A stretch of DNA of 64,000 bases from JAWKWH01 sp963669455 (lineage in GTDB: Bacteria; Pseudomonadota; Alphaproteobacteria; Rhizobiales; Rhizobiaceae): NCBI GenBank assembly GCA_963669455.1, contig OY770026.1, positions 372,001-436,000 of the forward strand, in the 5' to 3' direction. Within the stretch, counting starts at the first letter, position 1. Each line of letters begins with the position of its first letter. Shown here in pieces: positions 1 through 6,798 of this stretch. The notes below the pieces were generated by a model. The model was not told the origin of the DNA and did not search any database. It worked only from the letters and a program-made list of their open reading frames with translations. The position numbers and the translations under genes were made by a program.

Positions 1-451
1 GAAATCCCGCGTGCAACAAAATCAGCAACCCGAGCGCGTAAAACTCGATAATATGGGCAAGACCGATCCAGGCATTGGCGTCCTTGATTCCGAGCGGTGG
101 AGCGATCGGCAGAAAGCCGCCGGCCTTTAACAGGCGCGATGACGTCAGGCCAAGAAGAAAGCCGGCAAGCGCTATCCCGAACAATCCCCATATGATGGCG
201 CGGTGCATCCACCAATGTACCTGCTTTGCCCAGGGAGGCAGTTTCGGCGTTCGTCTGGTTGCCATTCCGCGCCAGAGAAAATCTACCGTCCAGGCAATGC
301 ACAGGATAACGAAGATCAGCGCCAAGTTCGAATGAAGCAAAAACCCCCAGGGGCCGAGCGCATGGGCTTCCGGCGGACCTATCAGCATGAACCAGATGAC
401 CAGCGGCAGCATAGTCCAGTGTACCAGTTTGAGTATGGTTCGACGGGTCAT
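1..451 (-). CDS. Cytochrome b561-domain membrane protein (3' end outside window)
   Basis: The reading frame starts at an ATG (449-451, reverse strand) and is open to the window edge, giving 150 residues without a stop. The protein begins MTRRTILKLVHWTMLPLVIW and has hydrophobic segments at about residues 10-28, 42-58, 85-103 and 128 onward. Histidines sit at helix ends (LVHW, LLHSN, QVHWWMHR, LAHII, LLHAGF), the pattern expected for a two-heme b561 or NiFe-hydrogenase cytochrome b-like protein. Such proteins carry electrons between quinol and a periplasmic or membrane partner. No strong ribosome site is seen before the ATG, so the start is provisional. The gene downstream on this strand is outside the window, so the partner protein is unknown. 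Confidence 0.7.
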   Translation of the reverse strand, partial: MTRRTILKLVHWTMLPLVIWFMLIGPPEAHALGPWGFLLHSNLALIFVILCIAWTVDFLWRGMATRRTPKLPPWAKQVHWWMHRAIIWGLFGIALAGFLLGLTSSRLLKAGGFLPIAPPLGIKDANAWIGLAHIIEFYALGLLILLHAGF

Positions 452-563
452 GGCTAAGCGCACTTTGCGTCCGGCATTATCCCGGCAAAGCTGCCAGATT
501 GTATGACGCTTCACAATCCAGCAACCGCCCGGCGGCATTTACCCGATCAAAGCCTCGAAGCCA

Positions 564-1769
564 TCACACCCGCTCAAGCGCCACGGCGATGCCCTGACCA
601 ACACCGATACACATGGTTGCAAGCGCCAGCCTGCCGCCGGTTTGAGCGAGCTCAATTGCGGCGGTGCCGGCGATCCTGGCACCGGACATGCCAAGCGGAT
701 GACCAAGTGCAATTGCCCCGCCGTTGGGATTTACATGGGCTGCGTCATCGGCAATGCCAAGATCGCGAAGCGTTGCCAGCCCCTGCGAGGCAAACGCCTC
801 GTTGAGTTCGATCACGTCGAAATCCTGCGGTTTAAGCCCCAGCCTCGCGCATAGTTTCTTTGTCGCTGGAGCCGGGCCAAATCCCATGATCCGGGGCGCA
901 AGCCCGGTGGTGGTGCCGCCCAGAATACGGGCAATCGGTGTCAGCCCATGCTGTTTTGCCGCTGCCTCACTGGCGACGATAATCGCCGCTGCGCCATCAT
1001 TGACACCGGAGGCATTGCCGGCGGTCACGCTACCGTCCTTGCGAAACGGCGCCGGCAACCTGGCCAGTTTTTCAGCGGTTGTGCCAGCGCGCGGATGTTC
1101 GTCGGTATCGACGACAAGCGCATCGCCCTTTCGTTGCGGGATCGTCACGGGCACGATCTCCTTTGCCAGCCTACCGCCTTTTTGCGCCAAAACAGCCTTT
1201 TCCTGGCTGCGAGCGGCAAACTCATCCTGGTCGGCACGGCTGATGGAATAGTCCTCCGCAACGTTTTCAGCGGTTTCCGGCATCGAGTCGATGCCATATT
1301 GCTGCTTCATCACCGGATTGACGAAACGCCAGCCGATCGTCGTATCGTAGATTTCCGCGTTGCGCGAAAAAGCCGTGCCGGCCTTCGGCATCACGAATGG
1401 CGCCCGCGACATGGATTCGACACCACCGGCAATCATCAACTCCGCCTCGCCGGTTTTGACCGCGCGTGCCGCATCGATCAGCGCATTCATACCGGACCCG
1501 CAAAGCCGGTTGATCGTCGCGCCCGGCACGCATTCGGGAAGGCCGGCCAGAAGCAGGCTCATACGCGCCACATTGCGATTGTCCTCGCCAGCCTGGTTGG
1601 CGCAACCATAAAGGACGTCATCCACCTTTTCCCAATCGACCGCACCATTGCGCTCCATCAGCGCCTTCAGCGGGACCGCTCCCAGATCGTCGGCCCTGAC
1701 AGATGACAGCGACCCGCCAAACCGGCCGATCGGTGTTCGGATATAGTCGCAAATATAAGCTTCATTCAT
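564..1769 (-). CDS. pcaF: Acetyl-CoA acyltransferase, 3-oxoadipyl-CoA thiolase type
   Basis: This 401-residue thiolase II protein has the acyl-enzyme cysteine in NRLCGSGM (Cys90), the base histidine in ALGHPLG (His357) and the second catalytic cysteine in CIGVGQG (Cys387). The segment YGCANQAGEDNRNVARM at about residue 54 is typical of beta-ketoadipyl-CoA thiolases (PcaF/PaaJ), which cleave 3-oxoadipyl-CoA to succinyl-CoA and acetyl-CoA. The length is normal for the family. No other beta-ketoadipate or phenylacetate genes lie beside it, so a broader acetyl-CoA C-acyltransferase role is possible. The thiolase family is certain; the substrate is inferred from motif similarity. Confidence 0.85.
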   Translation of the reverse strand: MNEAYICDYIRTPIGRFGGSLSSVRADDLGAVPLKALMERNGAVDWEKVDDVLYGCANQAGEDNRNVARMSLLLAGLPECVPGATINRLCGSGMNALIDAARAVKTGEAELMIAGGVESMSRAPFVMPKAGTAFSRNAEIYDTTIGWRFVNPVMKQQYGIDSMPETAENVAEDYSISRADQDEFAARSQEKAVLAQKGGRLAKEIVPVTIPQRKGDALVVDTDEHPRAGTTAEKLARLPAPFRKDGSVTAGNASGVNDGAAAIIVASEAAAKQHGLTPIARILGGTTTGLAPRIMGFGPAPATKKLCARLGLKPQDFDVIELNEAFASQGLATLRDLGIADDAAHVNPNGGAIALGHPLGMSGARIAGTAAIELAQTGGRLALATMCIGVGQGIAVALERV

Positions 1770-1815
1770 TCCAGCTATTCCCGTTTGAGCAAGTCATTTC
1801 TATCAATGCAGGGTT

Positions 1816-2062
1816 TTAGAGCGTATCCGGTTTAAATGGAAACGTTTGAATGCCGCTAATTTGTGCCCTGACCCCCCTCTCGGCGGCGCTTTGCTTGCCT
1901 GCCGGGTCAACGAGAAGCGTGGGGCGACGCGGTTCAGGGTGCAAACGAGCAAGTTCAAACGATTGCGGTTTATTTGGATATCTCAATGCCCTGGCCTTCA
2001 ATCGGCTTGGGCGGCTTTTCCGCACCATCAAACCGCTCTCATTTAAACCGAATGCACTCTAA
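1816..2062. mobile_element. MITE-like element with 23-bp terminal inverted repeats
   Basis: Bases 1816-1838 and 2040-2062 are inverted copies of each other (20 of 23 positions), starting TTAGAG and ending CTCTAA. GGTT lies directly outside both ends (1812-1815 and 2063-2066), which looks like a 4-bp target duplication. The roughly 200 bp inside carry only short overlapping frames on both strands and no recognisable transposase. It fills most of the gene-free stretch 1770-2187. Similar TAGAGCG ends recur elsewhere in the window (for example 10209-10232). Mobility is inferred. Confidence 0.55.
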
Positions 2063-2187
2063 GGTTGCGTTCCACGCCTGTCACCAGCCGGCATAACAAT
2101 TCTCCGATACATCAACCTGTAACGGCCAGTTTAATCAACATTTCACAGGTTTCTGCTACCTGTTTCATGATCAAGATTGGTACTTTA

Positions 2188-3363
2188 ATGCATTTGGCCT
2201 TTGTCACATCCCTCGTCCCCGATGGCGCTCCGTCGACAGGTTACGAGATCGCCAACGCTGCGATCATCGACGCCTTGAGGCGGCAGGATGTTCGCGTCAG
2301 CGTTGTCGGGTTCGTCCGGCCAGGCAAACAACCATTGGATCCCGGCAACACAATCGTGCTCGGCGCACTTGACCCGACCACCGATGATGCAACGCTGGCG
2401 CTGAAAATCCGCTGGCTTATCCGCTCGCTTAAGACCGGTCTGCCCTTTTCATCGGCAAAGCTTAAAACCCTGCCCGACAGCGCGTTTGAAGCAGCGCTGG
2501 CACAGGCGGGTGAGGTGGATGGTTATGTGCTCAACGCCGTGCAGATGAGCGCCGCCTTCGAAGCGTCGCTGTTCGACAGGCCGGCAATCTATCTGGCGCA
2601 TAATGTCGAGCATTTATCCGCTACGGAAAATGCCCGCTCCGCCAAAGGCATGATCCGCCGCGCTCTTTATGCACGCGAAGCCCGCCTGCTCAAAATCATC
2701 GAGCGAAGACTGTGCAAAAAGGCGCGTTTTGTTTTCACTTTGGCCGAGCCGGACCGGCAGGCGCTTGGCGTCGCCAATAGCGGGCGCTCATCGGTTCTGC
2801 CACTGGTCACCCGAAAACATGCCGCCCCAGCGCTTAACCGCCGCGCGACAAAGTATGATGCGGGTTTGATCGGAACATGGACCTGGCAACCCAACCGGGT
2901 AGGCCTCGACTGGTTTTTGCGTGAGGTGGTTCCGCATCTCGACCCTGATTTTAGGATTGCGGTTGCCGGCTCGGTTCCCCGGGATTTGACAACGGGACAT
3001 GCCAATGTCGAATTTTTGGGCCGGGTCGAATGTGCTGACAGTTTTGTGCGGACGGCAGGCGTGATCCCGCTCATCAGCCGTGGCGGTACAGGTGTGCAGC
3101 TCAAAACCATCGAAACTTTCGAACTTGGCCTGCCTGCGGTGGCTACGAGATCTGCCGTGCGTGGAATTTCAATGATCCCGGATAATTGTGTTGTCACCAA
3201 TGAGCCGGCAAAATTTGCCCGCGCGATGGAAACCCTGTGCCGTTGCAAAAACAACGAGGCGGACGGTTCGGTGTTCTTCTCGTCCCAGCTTGCAAGCCTG
3301 GACAAGGCTATTGCCACAGGCGTGCATGCCCTTGGCCGCATTCGGGAGGCCGAACCAGCATGA
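2188..3363 (+). CDS. GT4-type glycosyltransferase, polysaccharide synthesis
   Basis: From the ATG at 2188 the protein has 391 residues and begins MHLAFVTSLVPDG, the usual N-terminal Rossmann strand of GT-B transferases. The frame runs further upstream to a TTG at 2065, but that lies in the repeat element, and an ATG at 2167 is another option. The C-terminal half holds the donor-binding fold: LIGTWTWQPNRVGLDWFL at about residue 226 and GGTGVQLKTIETFELGLP at about 298, the latter resembling the EX7E region. It overlaps the next gene by four bases (ATGA), so the two are probably co-translated. It likely adds one sugar to a lipid-linked repeat unit at the inner face of the membrane. The donor sugar is unknown. 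Confidence 0.8.
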   Translation: MHLAFVTSLVPDGAPSTGYEIANAAIIDALRRQDVRVSVVGFVRPGKQPLDPGNTIVLGALDPTTDDATLALKIRWLIRSLKTGLPFSSAKLKTLPDSAFEAALAQAGEVDGYVLNAVQMSAAFEASLFDRPAIYLAHNVEHLSATENARSAKGMIRRALYAREARLLKIIERRLCKKARFVFTLAEPDRQALGVANSGRSSVLPLVTRKHAAPALNRRATKYDAGLIGTWTWQPNRVGLDWFLREVVPHLDPDFRIAVAGSVPRDLTTGHANVEFLGRVECADSFVRTAGVIPLISRGGTGVQLKTIETFELGLPAVATRSAVRGISMIPDNCVVTNEPAKFARAMETLCRCKNNEADGSVFFSSQLASLDKAIATGVHALGRIREAEPA

Positions 3364-4148
3364 ATATTCTAACAACACCATCGCCGGAAAACAGATTGCG
3401 GGTGCTGAACATTCTCGGCGTCGAGGTCAGCAATCTCAGCCAGCACGAAGCGATTGCCATGCTCGAAACGGCGATTGCGACAAAGAGCTTCACGAAGGTC
3501 GCGTTTCTCAACGCCCATTGCGCCAATACCGCCGTCAATGACAATTCCTTTGCCGATATTCTCGCCAATTTCCTGGTTCTGCCCGATGGGATCGGCGTCG
3601 ATATTGCAGCTTCGGTACTTTACGGACATCCGTTCAGCGAGAACCTGAACGGCACCGATTTCGTGCCGGCGCTGCTCATGTCGATGAATAGACCATTGAC
3701 CATCGGTGTTGTCGGCGCCAGCCACGAAAATGGCAATCTTGCAACCGTCGATCTGGTGAAAAAGATACCGCAACACCGGTTCGTTTATCTCAATGACGGG
3801 TTTCTTTCTGCCGAGCAGGAGCCGGAGGTCATCGCGCGGATACGCGATCTTCGACCGGACATATTGCTGGTTGCCATGGGTGTGCCGCGCCAGGAAAAAT
3901 GGATTGCCAAAAACCTCGATAGTGCTTCCTGTACCGTGCCGATCGCGGTTGGGGCATTGCTGGATTTTCTGAGCGGATCGGTTCCACGCGCGCCCAAGAT
4001 AATGCGGCAGCTGCGGATGGAGTGGGTGTTCAGGCTTTGTGTTGAACCCGCCCGGCTCTGGCGCCGCTATATCATTGGAAATCCGGTATTTCTAATACGC
4101 ATCGCCGCACAAAAACTGCGTGGAAATACCGGTAAACGGGCGCTCTAA
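3360..4148 (+). CDS. WecG/TagA/CpsF family (GT26) glycosyltransferase
   Basis: The 262-residue product carries the family hallmarks LPDGIGVDIAA, LNGTDFVPALL, VAMGVPRQEKW and the C-terminal GALLDFLSG...EWVFRLCVEPARLWRRYIIGNP. Members transfer UDP-activated sugars, such as ManNAc(A) or glucose, to polyprenyl-diphosphate sugars during capsule, exopolysaccharide or teichoic acid synthesis. The ATG at 3360 has a good ribosome site (GGGAGG nine bases upstream) and overlaps the stop of the previous gene. An in-frame GTG at 3237 was rejected because it lies deep inside that gene. The stop overlaps the following ATG (TAATG), so three genes form one unit. Confidence 0.9.
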   Translation: MNILTTPSPENRLRVLNILGVEVSNLSQHEAIAMLETAIATKSFTKVAFLNAHCANTAVNDNSFADILANFLVLPDGIGVDIAASVLYGHPFSENLNGTDFVPALLMSMNRPLTIGVVGASHENGNLATVDLVKKIPQHRFVYLNDGFLSAEQEPEVIARIRDLRPDILLVAMGVPRQEKWIAKNLDSASCTVPIAVGALLDFLSGSVPRAPKIMRQLRMEWVFRLCVEPARLWRRYIIGNPVFLIRIAAQKLRGNTGKRAL

Positions 4149-5056
4149 TGACGACACGTGGTCAAAGCGTCGACCGGCGCGGCAATCATGGTACGGTTTC
4201 GATTGTCACTGCCAGCTATGCCGGCGACTTTGAGCGCTGCCGGCTGCTTTGCGAAACCGTGGACCGGCATGTTACCGGATTTGATGAACATCTGATCCTT
4301 GTGGCAGCGCATGATGTCCGGCTTTTCAGACAATTGGAAACGCCAAACCGGCGGATCATTGATGAGCGCGCCCTGCTGCCAAATTGGCTCCATGCCGTTC
4401 GCGATCCGGCAAGCCTGTTTTCGCGTCATCTCTGGCTCAGTTTCCGCACCATGCCGCTGCGCGGCTGGCATGTGCAACAATTAAGGCGCATGGCAATTGC
4501 CGAGCATGTAAAAGGCGATGCGTTGCTTTATTGCGATTCCGATGTTGTTTTTCTTCGCGATTTTGACTGTTCGGGTCTTTGGCTGGAAGAGGGCTTGCGC
4601 TTTTTTAGGCGTGAGAATGTCTTGCAGGATCCCAAGCTTGGCAAGCAGCGCCGCTGGATGGCGAATGCCGACCAGGCATTGGGGCTTGGCGACGCCGGGA
4701 ACTGTCAAAACGACTACATCGCCACCGTCATCGCCTGGCGGCGTGAAACGCTTGCCGCTATGTGCCGTCACATTGAGGAACTCCATGGCCGTCACTGGGT
4801 GGAAGTCATTGCCGCCAGCCGGGATTTCTCCGAATGCATGCTCTATGGGCGGTTTGTCGATGGTGTGCTGAATGGAGCAGGTCACAGCCCGACCGATGAC
4901 GGGCTTTGCCACATCTACTGGTACGGTCCGTCGCCCGGCGATGGCGATCTTGCGCGGTTTGTGGACCATATGACACCCGGCCAGGTGGCCATCGGACTAC
5001 AGAGTTTTATCGGCACCGACATTGCCAGCATCCGCCGGCTGATCAAAGCCGCCTAG
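4148..5056 (+). CDS. DUF6492-type putative glycosyltransferase
   Basis: This 302-residue protein begins with a strand typical of GT-A folds (GTVSIVTASYAGDFERC, about residues 15-31). It carries a DxD-like metal and nucleotide-sugar motif in LLYCDSDVVFL (Asp130 and Asp132). NCQNDYIATVIAWRRET resembles the acceptor loop of DUF6492 proteins, a family found in polysaccharide loci but without a proven reaction. It is translationally coupled to the WecG-type gene. The stop codon lies inside the left arm of a palindrome (5055-5077). The transferase activity is inferred from the DxD motif and the context. Confidence 0.7.
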   Translation: MTTRGQSVDRRGNHGTVSIVTASYAGDFERCRLLCETVDRHVTGFDEHLILVAAHDVRLFRQLETPNRRIIDERALLPNWLHAVRDPASLFSRHLWLSFRTMPLRGWHVQQLRRMAIAEHVKGDALLYCDSDVVFLRDFDCSGLWLEEGLRFFRRENVLQDPKLGKQRRWMANADQALGLGDAGNCQNDYIATVIAWRRETLAAMCRHIEELHGRHWVEVIAASRDFSECMLYGRFVDGVLNGAGHSPTDDGLCHIYWYGPSPGDGDLARFVDHMTPGQVAIGLQSFIGTDIASIRRLIKAA

Positions 5057-5207
5057 TGTGGTGGATTTGACGTTCGCTTCATTTTTCCTGCGCACTCACT
5101 GGCGAACTTCAAATCCGTAAACCACACTGGAAACAAACTCTTCGCTGTGTCCTGATTGCATCCGAAGTTCGTACTGAGCGTGCAGTAGAATGTTACGAGC
5201 TTCGGAT
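5055..5207. repeat. Two consecutive palindromic repeat units
   Basis: The first palindrome pairs 5055-5077 with 5102-5128 (one mismatch and a 4-base insertion, 24-base loop). The second pairs 5160-5173 with 5194-5207 (13 of 14 positions, 20-base loop). A CTAGAGCG motif follows at 5216. They lie between two convergent polysaccharide genes and could end transcription from both sides. The size and layout also resemble rhizobial intergenic palindromic repeats. Confidence 0.6.
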
Positions 5208-5240
5208 TCGGGGCACTAGAGCGTGTTTCGTTTAACATAG

Positions 5241-6518
5241 TCAAAGTGGTGTTGCGGGGCGGCGGAGTGCCGTATAGGTGAGCGCCGCCGATGTGACATA
5301 AAGAATGGCAAAGGCAGCGTTGAGCCAGACCAATAACGGGATGGTACCCGTCACGGCCGTCATAAGTGCAATCAGCAGCACCGCCTTGGCGCCGGCCAGC
5401 AATGCGAGGTTGATTGCGCGAAGCACGGTCTGGCCCCGGGCGTAAAGCAATTCGGCCTGATATTCGATCAGATTGCGAAACCCCGGCACCAGCAGGGCAA
5501 ATCCGATAACCGGTGCAATTTCGGCAATATTTGCCCCCAAAATAGTGGGATAGACATGGAAAATCCCCGTCAGAACGACGAGCGCGGCGACCGAGAGTGC
5601 GAATACACACGCTTCGATGCCAAGCTTGAGCCAGAACCGACGCAGCAGGTCCGGCGACCGCATGATAGCCTGCGTCAGCATCATGGTGAAAACGCGGATC
5701 GGAATTGCCGTCAGATCCACCAACCGCATGACAATCGCATAGATGCCGGCAATCTGAGGGCCGCCAATGGCGAGCACCAGCAGCTTGTCAAGTTCCATCT
5801 GTATATAAAACAGCACTTCGGCGCCCGAGACGGCAACCGAATCAATCAGGCGGCGGCCATAAAGGCCAGGTGCAAAGCGTAACCGGTGGCCCGGATAGAA
5901 GAACAAGGCCGCGACCATCAACGACACGCCATTGGCGGCAAGGTAATACCAGGCCCAGGCATCGATTGTTTCGGCTAAATAGGCAAAACCAAGGGCCGCT
6001 GCGGCACGAAATACAGTTCCCAAAATAACCAGTATGGCGGCCCGGCCAAAGCGACCCAAACCATTGTTGACGATGATGATGGCCTCGGCCAGGCGCCAAA
6101 AAATGACTTCGCTGATCATCACCAGTGCAAAGGTTCCCGCCGCCATGTCTCCGGCAAAGACGGCTGCGTGAACGACCCAGCCGATTGCCGCAATCAAAGG
6201 CAGGGAGACGGCGCCGAAGGCCAGAAATCCCGCAGCGTAAACGCCTAAAAGCCGGGATTTGACGGTGGAGATGCGATAAAGCGGCGACACAAATCCGAAG
6301 GCGAACAAGCGGGAAAGAACAACACCGGTCGCCGAGGCGGTGGCGAAAATGCCAAATTCGGCGATGGATAGCGTGTTGGCGAGCAGGACGAAATAGGCCA
6401 GCGAGAAAATAAGGCGGCCGACCGAACCGCTGAGTGCCGAGCCATAGCCTTTCAGCAATCCGGCCCTTGCGGCCAAAAATTCGGAAATCCTCGTCATCTG
6501 GCCTTCGGATGCTGACAT
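5241..6518 (-). CDS. Wzx-like polysaccharide flippase / MATE-type membrane protein
   Basis: A 425-residue, strongly hydrophobic protein with about 12 predicted membrane helices. It begins with a short polar stretch and then SGSVGRLIFSLAYFVLLANTLS, as in Wzx and other oligosaccharide flippases of the MOP superfamily. These move lipid-linked repeat units to the periplasmic face. It is convergent with the three transferase genes, so it probably belongs to the same pathway. An ATG at 6497 with GAAGG just upstream is an equally good start, while an upstream TTG at 6539 is less likely. The family assignment rests on topology and context, not a catalytic motif. Confidence 0.75.
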   Translation of the reverse strand: MSASEGQMTRISEFLAARAGLLKGYGSALSGSVGRLIFSLAYFVLLANTLSIAEFGIFATASATGVVLSRLFAFGFVSPLYRISTVKSRLLGVYAAGFLAFGAVSLPLIAAIGWVVHAAVFAGDMAAGTFALVMISEVIFWRLAEAIIIVNNGLGRFGRAAILVILGTVFRAAAALGFAYLAETIDAWAWYYLAANGVSLMVAALFFYPGHRLRFAPGLYGRRLIDSVAVSGAEVLFYIQMELDKLLVLAIGGPQIAGIYAIVMRLVDLTAIPIRVFTMMLTQAIMRSPDLLRRFWLKLGIEACVFALSVAALVVLTGIFHVYPTILGANIAEIAPVIGFALLVPGFRNLIEYQAELLYARGQTVLRAINLALLAGAKAVLLIALMTAVTGTIPLLVWLNAAFAILYVTSAALTYTALRRPATPL

Positions 6519-6798
6519 GGAGGCAAATCTAGCTAACAAAGCTTAATCTGGAGTTCAAACACCGAATTCAGCCGGCAAATCCACATATTTTCGGCCTGCA
6601 ACCGGGGCGCTGGCGGGCAAAAAATTAACCTTTTGTTTCCCATGAATGTTTAACTTGAGTTAACCAGAGCGTATTGAGACTTGAGGTTTTGCACCACGCC
6701 CGAAACCTGAACCTCAACTAACCCTAAAGCGGCAGGCCAGATTGCCAGTCGCGAGCACAAAATGCCGATCAACCGCAACCTTGAACTGCAAGCAGCCT
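6519..6798. promoter_or_regulatory. Divergent control region of the flippase and chain-length genes
   Basis: This 280-bp gene-free stretch separates two divergent polysaccharide genes. Within it, TTAA-N6-TTAA lies at 6650-6663, close to the TTAA-N7-TTAA consensus of the cell-cycle regulator CtrA, and another TTAACC lies at about 6625. A possible -35 element CTTGAG occurs near 6680. No hairpin of note is present. Control by CtrA is speculative because the spacing is one base short. Confidence 0.3.

Noticed and set aside
1846..2062. Several overlapping short open frames on both strands
   Set aside because: They lie within the inverted-repeat element, have no ribosome site and overlap each other on both strands.
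6650..6663. Possible CtrA site TTAA-N6-TTAA
   Set aside because: The spacing is six, not seven, and such AT words are common; kept only as a remark on the region.
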